Below, one piece after another: positions 50,334 through 59,098 of a DNA stretch of 64,000 nucleotides. Position 1 is the stretch's first letter. Each line of letters starts with the position of its first letter. Location: positions 1-64,000 of the forward strand of contig DASXZP010000038.1 of the NCBI GenBank assembly GCA_036501825.1, read 5' to 3'. Source of the DNA: JAFECT01 sp036501825. Its GTDB lineage: Bacteria > Pseudomonadota > Alphaproteobacteria > Caulobacterales > Caulobacteraceae. The notes below the pieces were generated by a model. That model was not told the DNA's origin and ran no database searches. It saw only the letters and a list, made by a program, of their open reading frames with translations. The translations under genes were made by a program, and so were the position numbers.

Positions 50334-51065
50334 TCACGGCTCCAGTTCGTAGACCGCACTGACGTCGACCCGCAGATCGAGCTGACCGCCCTCGACCTGC
50401 GTCGGCGCTGCGGGCTTGTTCGCATACACGACGCTGCGGACGCGCGGTGAGACCGGACCGCTCTCGTCGCCGCCGCCTTCGCCGAGACTGCGCAGCGCCT
50501 TGATCTTGTGCCCGCTTGCCTGGGCGTAGAGCGCCGCCTTCGCCTCCAGCCGTTTCACGGCCTGCACCCGCGCCGTGTCCTCCGCAACTTGCGGGTCGCG
50601 CAGACCGAAGCTGATCCCCGACACCTGGTTCGCGCCGGCGCCCACCACCGCGTCCACCGTCGCGCCGAGACGCGCGAGATCGTAGACCGTTACGCTCACC
50701 TCGTTGGACGCCTGATAGCCGGTCAGCGTCGGCGCCTGCCCGGGCGCAGACGAGACGCCCTCGTGATAGTCGTACTGCGGCTGCAGATTGAGGTTCGAAG
50801 TCTGGATGTCCTTGGCCTCGATGCCCTGGCCTTTCAGCGCGGCGATCAGCCGGCTCATCCGATCGGCATTCCGGCTCATGGCGGCGCCTGCGGTCTTGGC
50901 CTGGACGGTGACGCCGAGGCTGATCGTCGCCATGTCCGGCGTCGCGTGCGTCTCGCCATAGGCCGAGAGGCTGAGCAGGGGGCCGTGCGGCGCGTCCTCC
51001 GCCCAGGCGGGCGCCGACATCGCGAAGGCCAGGACGGCCGCAGCCGCCAACAGAACCGGTTTCAT
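50334..51065 (-). CDS. SIMPL-domain (DUF541) periplasmic protein
   Basis: From the ATG at 51065 with AAGGAG upstream, the protein has 243 residues, with a signal peptide ending APAWA-EDA and a SIMPL domain (LSAYGETHATPDMATISLGV at the start, typical VTV-x-AKTA segment, DIQTSNLNLQPQY, GYQASNEVSVTV). The best-known relatives are human SIMPL and BP26 of Brucella, which is a periplasmic channel-like oligomer; function is not established. It is divergent from the NHL-repeat gene. A much longer open frame on this strand is antisense to that gene. Confidence 0.9.
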   Translation of the reverse strand: MKPVLLAAAAVLAFAMSAPAWAEDAPHGPLLSLSAYGETHATPDMATISLGVTVQAKTAGAAMSRNADRMSRLIAALKGQGIEAKDIQTSNLNLQPQYDYHEGVSSAPGQAPTLTGYQASNEVSVTVYDLARLGATVDAVVGAGANQVSGISFGLRDPQVAEDTARVQAVKRLEAKAALYAQASGHKIKALRSLGEGGGDESGPVSPRVRSVVYANKPAAPTQVEGGQLDLRVDVSAVYELEP

Positions 51066-51197
51066 AAGGTGGTCTCCTTGGGACGCCCCTGGCAGGTCTA
51101 CGCAGCATAGCGCGAAACGGGGTCGAGGCGGACCAGGGCCTGGACCCAAGGCGTTCCGCGAGCGAAAACCGCTCACGCTCCCCCAGCCGGATCTCTC

Positions 51198-53264
51198 ATG
51201 CCCACAGGCCTGTCTCGTTTCTCCATCGCGACCCTCGTGTTCGGCGTGCTGTTTCTCGCGGGGGTGGTGTTCTTCTCGTCGCGCGAGGCGAAGCCGACGG
51301 CCTTCGGCTGGCCGGCGCGTATGACCACGGTGGCGGGCAATGGCGCGCGCGGCTTCGCCGACGGCAAGGGCGCGACGGCGCAGTTCAGCGATCCCTTCGC
51401 GGTGGCGATCGATGCCAAGGGCGTGCTCTACGTCGCCGACGCGGGCGATACGAACCGTATTCGCAAGATCGCACCGGACGGACGCACGACGACGCTGGCG
51501 GCGGCCTTCGATACCCCCTCGGGCGTCGCGGTCGATCGGGACGGCAACCTCTACGTCGCCGACACCGGCGCCAACCGGATTCGCAAGATCACGCCCGACG
51601 GCGGCGTGAGCACCCTCGCCGGGGACGGGCAGGCGGGTTTTCGCGACGGGCCCGCTGGTCAAGCGCAATTCAACGGACCCATCGGCGTGGCGGTGGACGC
51701 GAAGGGCAACGTCTACGTCGCCGACACCTACAACGACCGCATCCGCCTGATCACGCGTGATGGCCAGGTCAAGACGCTGGCGGGCGGCGCGGCGCCGGGG
51801 TTCGCCGATGGCCAGGGAACGGCGGCGGCGTTCGACACCCCGTGCGGGATCGCGCTGAGCAAGGACGGCGTCCTCTTCATCGCCGACATGAACAACAACG
51901 CGATCCGAAGGTTGGACAAGAGCGGCAAGGTCACGACCCAGGCGCGTGCGGCGCCCGATGATGCTAATCCCGCCTTGGCGTGGCCCGTCGGTGTGGCCGC
52001 GACCGCGGATGGGTATCTCTACGTCTCCACCTTCCGTCGCGGACGCATCGTTGAGGTGTCGCCAAAAGGCGCGCTGCGAATCCTCACCGGCCGCGACGCA
52101 TGGGCGCCGCGGAACCGGCCGCTGCAGTTGTTTCATCCCGCCGGCCTCGCGGTGGATCGCCATGGCGCCCTCTACGTGGCGGAAACCGCCCGCTACGCGA
52201 TCCGCAAACTCAGTCCGCAGCGGCCTGGCGACGCGCCGCAAGCCTTTCCGGAGATCGTCCCCGCGCCGCCCGCCCTTATGCGCGCAGCTTCGGTCCCGTG
52301 GCCCGTCGATCCGCAAGAGAGCTGGCACGAGGTGGTGGGCGACATGGGCGAGGTGCGCGGCGACTATCGCGGCGAGAGCCGCTCGCACATTCATGCCGGC
52401 CTCGACGTGCACGCCGACGTCGGTCAGACGGTGCGGGTCATCGCCGACGAAAAGGTCGAGGGTCCGTTCTCCACCTGGGACGTGGACGGCCTGAGCGAGG
52501 GGCTGCAGATCGACCAGTTGACCTACATCCACATGCAGGTCGGGCGTACGCCGTCGGGCGAACCGCTCGACCCCGCGCATTTCCAGCTGGTGCGCAACGC
52601 CGCGGGAAAGCTGATCCAGGTGCGGGTGAAGCGCGGTACGCGCTTCCACGTCGGCGACCCGCTGGGGTCGGACAATCGCATGGCGCACGTGCACCTCGAG
52701 CTCGGCGCCCGCGGCGGCGACGCCAATCCGATGGCGCTGCATTTTCCGGGGCTCACCGATCACCTTCCGCCGCACATCGACGACATCGCGCTCTACGACG
52801 CGTCGGGCCGCCGTTTGAGCGAGCGGCGGAACGGTCGCCTGGTGGTTCCGCGCAGCGCCGGCGTGCTGAGCATCGTGGTGGACGCCTGGGATCAGGTTGA
52901 CGGCGACAAGCCCCAGCGCAGACTAGGTCTCTACCGCGCCGGCTTCCAGATTCTGCGGGCGGACGGGGCGCCGGTGAAGGGGTTCGAGCGCCCGCGCGTC
53001 ACCATGGAATTCGACCGCCTGCCGGTCGATCACGAAGCGGCGAAGATCGCCTATGCGCCCGCCAGCGGCGACACGGTTCACGGCGCCGACCAAACCCGCT
53101 TCCTCTATGTAGTGACCAACACCATCCGCGCCGGCCGCGCGGCAACCGGAGGCTGGCGCCCCGCCGGCCTGGCGCCGGGCGACTACATCGTGCGGATCCT
53201 GGCGGCGGACTACGCCGGCAACCAAGCGACGGTCGGTCGCGATCTGGCTATTACGGTGCGTTGA
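51198..53264 (+). CDS. NHL-propeller / M23-like peptidase fusion protein
   Basis: The 688-residue protein has an N-terminal anchor or signal (FSIATLVFGVLFLAGVVFF), then about six NHL repeats (residues ~40-340; each with a GVAVD-x-x-GNLYVADT-type strand), forming a beta propeller. A second domain (from ~370) contains HIHAGLDVHAD with His399 and Asp403 and AHVHLEL with His497 and His499, matching the zinc motifs HxxxD and HxH of M23 peptidases. A C-terminal beta domain follows. This would be an envelope protein that binds a ligand with its propeller and may cut peptidoglycan; the fusion is uncommon. Enzyme activity is inferred. Confidence 0.78.
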   Translation: MPTGLSRFSIATLVFGVLFLAGVVFFSSREAKPTAFGWPARMTTVAGNGARGFADGKGATAQFSDPFAVAIDAKGVLYVADAGDTNRIRKIAPDGRTTTLAAAFDTPSGVAVDRDGNLYVADTGANRIRKITPDGGVSTLAGDGQAGFRDGPAGQAQFNGPIGVAVDAKGNVYVADTYNDRIRLITRDGQVKTLAGGAAPGFADGQGTAAAFDTPCGIALSKDGVLFIADMNNNAIRRLDKSGKVTTQARAAPDDANPALAWPVGVAATADGYLYVSTFRRGRIVEVSPKGALRILTGRDAWAPRNRPLQLFHPAGLAVDRHGALYVAETARYAIRKLSPQRPGDAPQAFPEIVPAPPALMRAASVPWPVDPQESWHEVVGDMGEVRGDYRGESRSHIHAGLDVHADVGQTVRVIADEKVEGPFSTWDVDGLSEGLQIDQLTYIHMQVGRTPSGEPLDPAHFQLVRNAAGKLIQVRVKRGTRFHVGDPLGSDNRMAHVHLELGARGGDANPMALHFPGLTDHLPPHIDDIALYDASGRRLSERRNGRLVVPRSAGVLSIVVDAWDQVDGDKPQRRLGLYRAGFQILRADGAPVKGFERPRVTMEFDRLPVDHEAAKIAYAPASGDTVHGADQTRFLYVVTNTIRAGRAATGGWRPAGLAPGDYIVRILAADYAGNQATVGRDLAITVR

Positions 53265-53326
53265 GGCAATCCTTGGCCCGGGCCGCCCGCTCATGCTACC
53301 CGCAACCCATCCGCCACTCGCGGCGA

Positions 53327-53402
53327 AGGCCCGTAGCTCAATGGTTAGAGCCGACCGCTCATAACGGTCTGGTTGCAGGTTCGAGTCCTGCCGGGCCTAC
53401 CA
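53327..53402 (+). tRNA. tRNA with CAU anticodon (probably tRNA-Ile2)
   Basis: A complete 76-base cloverleaf: acceptor stem AGGCCCG/CGGGCCT, D-stem GCTC/GAGC, anticodon stem GACCG/CGGTC with loop CTCATAA (anticodon at 53360-53362), T-arm GCAGG-TTCGAGT-CCTGC and encoded CCA. The 8-base D-loop AATGGTTA and the TGGTT variable loop resemble tRNA-Ile2, in which C34 is changed to lysidine by TilS, more than elongator tRNA-Met. The alternative is tRNA-Met. The opposite strand reads as the well-known spurious peptide ending PAGLEPATRPL. Confidence 0.93.
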
Positions 53403-53438
53403 CGCGCCGATCCGGTCCAGCGCGGGCCGCTCTCGCGC

Positions 53439-54866
53439 CTAGACTATCTCGCCCTCCTGCGACAGGGCGGCGTCGTGGCCGGCGTTCTTCGGCAGCGGCG
53501 CGAACACCGCGATGCTCAGCAGCGACAGCGCCGCGATGATCGCAAACGCCGGCGAGACGTCGGTCCAGGCCAGCGGGCGCCCGGGCGTGCGAAACGCCTC
53601 GACCAGCACGGTGGCCAGCGCAACGCCCAGGCTCTGCGTCACCTGGTGCGCCACGCTCCACAGGGTCGAGGCGCGGCTCAGCGCGGCCGGTTCGATGTCC
53701 GCATAGGCGAGACCGTTGACGCCGGTGAACTGTAGCGAACGGAACAGGCCGCCCAGCAGCAGCACGCCGACGATCACCCCGGCCGGCGTTGCGGGGCGAA
53801 ACAGGCTGGCCGCGGCAAAGGCGGCCGCCGCCAGCACCGCGTTCACGATCAGGACGCCGCGAAAGCCCCCGCGGTGGATGATCGGCGGCGCCAGCGCCTT
53901 CATCAGCAGGGCGCCCACCGCGCCCGCGAGGGTGATCAGGCCGGCGCGGAACGCGGACAGGCCAAAGCCCACCTGCAGCAGCAGGGCGAGCAGGAACGGG
54001 TTGGCTCCGTTGATCAGCCGCCCAAAGGCGCCGCCGATCACCGCAGCGCGGAAGGTCTGGATGCCGAACAGGCGAAGGTCGAGCACCGGCGCACGTTTGT
54101 GCCGCGCATAGATCGCGTAGAGCCCCAGCGCCGCGACGCCGGCGATCAGCACGCCCGCTTCGCCTTCTCGGGTGAGCATGCCGTGGTCGAGATTGGCCAG
54201 GCCTTCGATCAGGCAACCGAGGCCGAGGCCGCAGAGCAAAAAGCCGAGCCAGTCGAAGCTGGGCGCGCGTTCCGCCGCCAGCTTCGGCACGAAGCGCCCG
54301 ATCAGGAAGAAGGCGATCAAGGCCAGCGGCAGGTTGATGAAGAAGATCCAGCGCCACGAGGCCACCGTCACGATGAACCCGCCCACCGGCGGCCCCAGCA
54401 TCGGTCCGAGCAAGGCGGGCAGGGTGAGATAGGACAAGGCGCGCACGAAATCGCGCCGCGACGTACTGCGTAACAACACCAGCCGCCCGACCGGCGTCAT
54501 CAGCGACCCTGCCGCGCCCTGCAGAATGCGCGCACCGATCAACTGTGGGAAGGTCTGCGACAGACCGCACAACAACGAGCTCAGCGCAAAGGCGACGACC
54601 GCCCATTGGAACACGCGCTTGGCGCCGAACCGGTCCGCGATCCAGCCGCCGAGCGGCAGGCACGCCGCCGTCGCCAGCAGATAGGTCGTCACCGCCGCGT
54701 TCAGGGCCAGCGGGTCACGCCCCAGCGCCTTGGCCATCGACGGCAGGGCGGTGGAGATGACCGTTGCGTCGAGCACCTGAATGAACAGCGCTGAGCCGAT
54801 GATCAGCGGCACGAGCGGGCCGGGCGACGAGCCGTCTGCGGACGGCGGGACGGACGCGTCAGCCAT
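53439..54866 (-). CDS. MFS transporter, DHA2-like
   Basis: This is a 475-residue major-facilitator exporter starting MADASVPPSADG at 54866 (the longer open frame lacks a sensible start). It has a cytoplasmic N-terminus, helix 1 SALFIQVLDATVISTALPSM, motif A GGWIADRFGAKRVF, SSLLCGLSQTFPQL and motif C LGPMLGPPVGGFIV. Helix count and motifs fit the 14-helix drug:H+ antiporter group 2. The substrate is unknown and no regulator is adjacent; it is not accompanied by EmrA or an outer-membrane partner. Confidence 0.92.
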   Translation of the reverse strand: MADASVPPSADGSSPGPLVPLIIGSALFIQVLDATVISTALPSMAKALGRDPLALNAAVTTYLLATAACLPLGGWIADRFGAKRVFQWAVVAFALSSLLCGLSQTFPQLIGARILQGAAGSLMTPVGRLVLLRSTSRRDFVRALSYLTLPALLGPMLGPPVGGFIVTVASWRWIFFINLPLALIAFFLIGRFVPKLAAERAPSFDWLGFLLCGLGLGCLIEGLANLDHGMLTREGEAGVLIAGVAALGLYAIYARHKRAPVLDLRLFGIQTFRAAVIGGAFGRLINGANPFLLALLLQVGFGLSAFRAGLITLAGAVGALLMKALAPPIIHRGGFRGVLIVNAVLAAAAFAAASLFRPATPAGVIVGVLLLGGLFRSLQFTGVNGLAYADIEPAALSRASTLWSVAHQVTQSLGVALATVLVEAFRTPGRPLAWTDVSPAFAIIAALSLLSIAVFAPLPKNAGHDAALSQEGEIV

Positions 54867-54914
54867 GCCGCGCGCTCCGCCGCGATCCTTGCCGATTTGT
54901 AATGTTTGCCCGGG

Positions 54915-54946
54915 TCGACACAGCCATCCTTCCGCTAGGATAGCGG
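54915..54946 (+). promoter_or_regulatory. promoter-like region with 15-bp palindrome
   Basis: CCGCTA-GGA-TAGCGG (54932-54946) is a perfect palindrome that includes GCTAGGAT, close to the -10 element of Caulobacter housekeeping promoters; TCGACA lies 13 bases upstream as a possible -35. The site is 40-54 bases before the epimerase-like gene and faces the MFS gene on the other side. Confidence 0.4.
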
Positions 54947-54985
54947 TCCATGGCAAGCCTCTTCGTGAGGCGAGGGGAGCGGACG

Positions 54986-56089
54986 ATGGCCGGCACGCGG
55001 CGGAACGTTCTGGAAGGTGCGGCGGCAATGGCGAGCGTCGGATTGCTGGCGGCCAAGGCGGCGCCCAAGCCGTTGCGGATTCTGATCCTCGGCGGCACCG
55101 GTTTCACCGGCCCGCACCAGGTGCGCTACGCGCTGAGCCGCGGCCACCAGGTCACCGTGTTCAACCGCGGCAAGCAGAAGGTCGAGTGGCCGGGCCACGT
55201 CGAAGAGCTGCTGGGCGACCGTTCGACCGGCGATCTGAAGTCTCTGGAAGGCCGCGACTGGGACGTGTGCATCGACAACCCGACGACGCTGCCGTTCTGG
55301 GTGCGCGACGCCGCCCACGTGCTGAAGGGCCACGTGAAGCAGTACGTCTTCATCTCGACCATCTCGGTGTACAAGGACAACGACAAACCCGCCGACGAGA
55401 CCGCCGCCCTGACGCCCTATGCCGGCAAGGATCCGTTCGCGGAAAAGACGCTCAACCTCGAACTCTACGGCGCGCTGAAGTCGGTGAGCGAGCAGGAAAC
55501 CCAGGCTCAGTTCGGCGCCGACGCAACCATCATCCGGCCCGGTCTGATCGTGGGCCCTGGTGACCAGACCGACCGGTTTACCTACTGGCCTGTGCGCATC
55601 GCGCGCGGCGGGGATGTGCTGGCGCCCGGCGACGGCTCCGATCCGGTGCAGTTCATCGACGCTCGCGACCTTGCCGAATGGACCATCCGTATGTGCGAGA
55701 CGCATCGCACCGGCGTCTACAACGCCACCGGTCCGGCCAAGCCGATGACCATGCGCGGCATGCTCGACGCCATAGAACGCGGGGTGAAGTCGCATCCGAA
55801 CATCGTGTGGGTCTCGAGCAAGTTCCTCGACGACCACAAGGTCGAGGCCTGGTCCGACATGCCGGTCTGGGTGCCCGGCAGCGGCGACTCCGCGGGCTTT
55901 GCAAAGCGCAGCATTGCGCGCGCGCTCAACGCCGGGCTGACCTTCCGCCCGACCGAGCTGACTGCGGCCGACACCCTGGCCTGGTTCAGGACCCTGCCTG
56001 CGGACCGTCAGGCGAAAATCAAAACCGGCCTGGCGCCGGATCGCGAGGCGGAGCTGCTGAAGGCGTGGCGCGAGGCGCCGAAAGCCTAA
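54986..56089 (+). CDS. Tat-exported NAD-dependent epimerase/dehydratase-like protein
   Basis: The 367-residue protein starts at the ATG at 54986 after GGGGAG. Its N-terminus is a twin-arginine signal (GTRRNVLEGAAAMASVGLLA), so the folded protein is probably exported with its cofactor. The Rossmann domain has ILGGTGFTGPHQV, NPTTLPFWVRDAA, VFISTISVYKDND and a Rossmann-extended region with LIVGPGDQTDRFTYWP. The usual YxxxK is not obvious; the segment NLELYGALKSVSEQ resembles the related position Y-x3-K (YGALK). The substrate is unknown. It overlaps the convergent peptidase gene by 4 bases. Confidence 0.82.
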   Translation: MAGTRRNVLEGAAAMASVGLLAAKAAPKPLRILILGGTGFTGPHQVRYALSRGHQVTVFNRGKQKVEWPGHVEELLGDRSTGDLKSLEGRDWDVCIDNPTTLPFWVRDAAHVLKGHVKQYVFISTISVYKDNDKPADETAALTPYAGKDPFAEKTLNLELYGALKSVSEQETQAQFGADATIIRPGLIVGPGDQTDRFTYWPVRIARGGDVLAPGDGSDPVQFIDARDLAEWTIRMCETHRTGVYNATGPAKPMTMRGMLDAIERGVKSHPNIVWVSSKFLDDHKVEAWSDMPVWVPGSGDSAGFAKRSIARALNAGLTFRPTELTAADTLAWFRTLPADRQAKIKTGLAPDREAELLKAWREAPKA

Positions 56090-57093
56090 GCCTTCGCGAG
56101 ACTGTCGGACTTCAACACCTGCGTCCTGCCGTCCGCGTCGGTCACCGCATAGGTGAATCCCGGCTGCAGGGCGAAGGCGCCGTAGCGGCCGTGGCGGTCG
56201 ATCGCCAGGAAGCCCACCTGCTCGTCGGTCAAGCCGGCGCCGCGCAGACGCCTGATGTGCATCACCGCCTCGCGGCAGGCGGCAGCGGGCGTCATCCCGG
56301 CGCGCATCGAGTTGGTCACCCGCGCTGAGCCCACGATGCGCATCACCTCTTCGCCGACGCCGGTCGAGGTCGCCGCGCCCACACCCGGTTCGACGAACAG
56401 ACCCGAGCCCGCGAGCGGCGAATCGCCCACGCGACCGTGCATCTTGAACGCCATGCCCGAGGTCGTGCACGCGCCGGCGACGCGCCCGGCGCCGTCCAGG
56501 GCCAGGATGCCGATGGTGTCGTGGTCGAGGGCCGATCCCGGCGGGGCGATGCGGTTGCTGTTCTCGATGTTCGGCTGCGGGTGATAGCGCGAGGTCTTCA
56601 ACCATTCGCGCCAACCCTTCTCCGCCTCGGGCGTGAGCAGGTTTTCGCGGGGGAAGCCTTCGGCCAGCGCGAACGCCAACGCGCCGTCACCGACCAGCAG
56701 GGTATGCGGCGTCTTCTCCATCACGCGCCGGGCCACCGACACCGCGTGTACGATGTCCTCGAGCGCGGCGACCGAACCCAGCCTGCCTTGGTCGTCCATG
56801 ATCGACGCGTCGCAGGTCACATGTCCGTCGCGGTCGGGATAGCCGCCGAGACCGACCGAGTGATTGGTCGGATCCGCCTCGGGCACGCGCGCGCCGGCCT
56901 CGACCGCGTCCAGCGCCGTGCCGCCGGCCTGCAGTTTCGCAAAGGCCTGCGCATTGGCTTCCCGGCCGAAGTCCCAGGTGGACACGATCAGGGGCAGTTT
57001 GGCCCGTCCACGGGTGCGCGCGCCCGCTGTGGTCGCGGCGACCGCTCCGCCCAGTGCGAGGCCGGCGCCCAGGATCGTCCTCCGCGTGCCCAT
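56086..57093 (-). CDS. isoaspartyl peptidase/N4-glycosylasparaginase-like (Ntn hydrolase)
   Basis: The 335-residue protein has a twin-arginine signal peptide (MGTRRTILGAGLALGGAVAA, cleavage near AGA) and the type 2 asparaginase/AGA fold. The autocatalytic site is at HDTIGILALD with nucleophile Thr193, and NHSVGLGGYPDRDG, GSVAALEDIVHAVSVARRVM and RVGDSPLAGSGLF are family signatures. It would act in the periplasm on N4-glycosyl-asparagine or beta-aspartyl peptides. It is divergent-in-function from cutC, which follows 10 bases upstream on the same strand. Confidence 0.88.
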   Translation of the reverse strand: MGTRRTILGAGLALGGAVAATTAGARTRGRAKLPLIVSTWDFGREANAQAFAKLQAGGTALDAVEAGARVPEADPTNHSVGLGGYPDRDGHVTCDASIMDDQGRLGSVAALEDIVHAVSVARRVMEKTPHTLLVGDGALAFALAEGFPRENLLTPEAEKGWREWLKTSRYHPQPNIENSNRIAPPGSALDHDTIGILALDGAGRVAGACTTSGMAFKMHGRVGDSPLAGSGLFVEPGVGAATSTGVGEEVMRIVGSARVTNSMRAGMTPAAACREAVMHIRRLRGAGLTDEQVGFLAIDRHGRYGAFALQPGFTYAVTDADGRTQVLKSDSLAKA

Positions 57094-57103
57094 ACCTGCT
57101 CCT

Positions 57104-57832
57104 CTACGCGTTCACCGCCGCGACCAGGGCGGCGACCTCCTCGGCGACCGTGACACGCGCCGAGGGGTTGGAAAAGCCGAGTTCGACCAGGCGCAGGTTG
57201 CGCTCGGTCGGCGCCCCGTTGCACGAGCCGTGCACCTCGCGAACGCCGGTGTGGCGCACCAGGTCGGCGGCGTTGTCCGCTCTCACCCCCGCTCCCGCCA
57301 TGATCGAGAGGCGCTCGCCCGCCCGTTGGACCATCGCCGCGATCGTGTCCGCGCCGGCGGGCGCGTTCCGCCTGCCGCCGGAGGTCAGGATGCGCTCGAA
57401 TCCGGCGTCGACGGCGGCGTCGACGGCCGCCACCGGATCGGGCGTCAGGTCGATGGCGCGATGCAGCGTCGCCGGCAATCCGGCCTTGCGAGCGTGTGCA
57501 ACCAGCGCGGCGCTCGTTTGCGCATCCAGCGCATCGGAAGCCGCCGACACGCCAAGGACCACGCCCGCCAAACCGGCCTGCGCCGCGGCGTCGATGTCGG
57601 CGCGCATCACGTCGAGTTCTTCGGCGCTGTAGACGAACGAGCCCGCCCGCGGACGGATCATGGCGAAGACCGGGATCGGGCTCTTCGCTGCGAGCTGCAT
57701 GAACCCCGCCGAGGGTGTCAGCCCGCCGATCGCGAGCGCCGAACACAGCTCGATGCGGTGCGCGCCGCCGGCGATCGCCGCGGCCAGGCCGGAAGCGTCA
57801 TCCACACAGACTTCGACGGTGATCGCGGGCAT
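57104..57832 (-). CDS. cutC: copper homeostasis protein CutC
   Basis: CutC proteins are TIM-barrel proteins linked to copper homeostasis in E. coli. The 242-residue sequence has VEVCVDDASGLAAAIAGGAH at the start, GGLTPSAGFMQLAAKSP, VFAMIRPRAGSFVYSAEE, LTSGGRRNAPAG and IMAGAGVRADNAADL, all diagnostic. Its role in copper handling is disputed in the literature. It is upstream of, and 10 bases from, the AGA-type gene, suggesting cotranscription. Confidence 0.94.
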   Translation of the reverse strand: MPAITVEVCVDDASGLAAAIAGGAHRIELCSALAIGGLTPSAGFMQLAAKSPIPVFAMIRPRAGSFVYSAEELDVMRADIDAAAQAGLAGVVLGVSAASDALDAQTSAALVAHARKAGLPATLHRAIDLTPDPVAAVDAAVDAGFERILTSGGRRNAPAGADTIAAMVQRAGERLSIMAGAGVRADNAADLVRHTGVREVHGSCNGAPTERNLRLVELGFSNPSARVTVAEEVAALVAAVNA

Positions 57833-57903
57833 GAGCGTCCACAGCGGTGGTCAGGTCCCCACGCTATAGCCGGGCGGACGCCTCGATGCACCCCTTGGCC
57901 GGT

Positions 57904-58920
57904 TCAGGCCGCCTTGCCCGCGAAGGCGTCGCCGCCGCCGGGGAGCGCCGCGAGCCGCTGGGCCAGGGACGGGTCGATATTGCTGGCGTTGTCGCGCAGG
58001 AAGGCCAGCAGGGCCTTCTCAGCGTCGTCGACGACGCCGTCGCGCCCGATCCGGTCCGCCAGCCAGCCGGCCTCTTCCGGGGTGACCGCGGCGGCTTCCT
58101 GCTCGGTCGCCTCGTCGGCGTCGACGCGGGCGCCCAGGCGCTTCAGGTCGGCGCTCTCGAAATCCATGTGCATGATGTCGGAGAAGCCCTCGGCCATCGC
58201 CGCGTTGCGGTCTTCGGCGCTCAGGCGGCCGAAACGGGCAAAGGGGCGCACGCGCGTGTCGGCGAGCCACGCTTCCTCGTGCAGCTCGGTGTCCGCATCG
58301 GCGGTCCACACCGGCACGAACAACACCGCGTTGCCGATGGCGCGAGCGAAGAAGTCGCACCAGGCCGGGTCGCTCGACTTGCCCTGGTGGGCGTCGTTGA
58401 TATCGAACAGCGCTTCGGCCTCTTCGCGGGTGACCGCGACGTTCTGTTCGCCGCCCTTGGCGAAGATGACGCGGCGCAGACGCTCGATGTCCGATGCGAT
58501 GAGGGCGCCGCCGGTCTTCAGCCGCCACAGCGCCAGCGAGCGCACCACGCCCAAGGCGTAGGCCGACAGGCGATCGGGCGCCTGGTCGGCTTCCTCGAGC
58601 AGATGAATCAGCAGTTCAACCTCGTCGCCGCGCAGGGTGCGGCGCGAAGACATCAGGCCGATCAGCCAGGTCGCGCGGGGGTCGGGGATGTAGCCCGACG
58701 GGGCTTGCTGACGCACGACAAAGTCGGTCATCGCCTCGATGAACAGCATGCGCCATTCCGGCGAGATCACGCCCGCGTCGGCGTTCAGGGTGTAGAGGCC
58801 CTCGGCCTCGTCCTGGCTCACCACGCCGTCTTCGTAGATGGCCTTGCGCACGGACAAGGCGTCTTCCGCCGTCAGCGTAGACTTGCCGTCGAGCGTCTTC
58901 AGAAGGTCGGCCAGGGCCAT
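57904..58920 (-). CDS. unknown protein with repeated helical (TerB-like) segments
   Basis: I start at the ATG at 58920 (MALADLLKTLDGKSTLTAED), giving 338 residues; the longer open frame is unsupported. The sequence repeats an acidic helical pattern at least three times: LTAEDALSVRKAIYEDGVVS with QDEAEGLYTLN, VAVTREEAEALFDIN, and VTPEEAGWLADRIGRDGVVD. These resemble TerB/EF-hand-like helix pairs, but no metal site is obvious. It is cytoplasmic. Function unknown; the gene stands alone between divergent neighbours. Confidence 0.7.
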   Translation of the reverse strand: MALADLLKTLDGKSTLTAEDALSVRKAIYEDGVVSQDEAEGLYTLNADAGVISPEWRMLFIEAMTDFVVRQQAPSGYIPDPRATWLIGLMSSRRTLRGDEVELLIHLLEEADQAPDRLSAYALGVVRSLALWRLKTGGALIASDIERLRRVIFAKGGEQNVAVTREEAEALFDINDAHQGKSSDPAWCDFFARAIGNAVLFVPVWTADADTELHEEAWLADTRVRPFARFGRLSAEDRNAAMAEGFSDIMHMDFESADLKRLGARVDADEATEQEAAAVTPEEAGWLADRIGRDGVVDDAEKALLAFLRDNASNIDPSLAQRLAALPGGGDAFAGKAA

Positions 58921-59098
58921 GGCGGAGAGTCCCATTTCAAGACGCGCCAGTGTCGCCGAAACTCCTTGCCTATTGGCTAAGGCCCCGGCTTTCCTTGCGC
59001 GGAAAGGCGTTCCGAGACCACGAACCTGGTGACGTGCGCCACAGCGTCGTATAACCTCCGCTTGCATTGCGTTGCGGCGGTCGTTCGGGGGGACGCCC

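Noticed and set aside
51066..52775. Minus-strand extension of the SIMPL frame
   Set aside because: Antisense to the NHL-M23 gene; the SIMPL protein starts with a signal peptide at 51065.
53359..54663. Long minus-strand frame ending PAGLEPATRPL
   Set aside because: Its end is the reverse translation of the tRNA and the rest is in the wrong frame over the MFS gene; a common spurious annotation.
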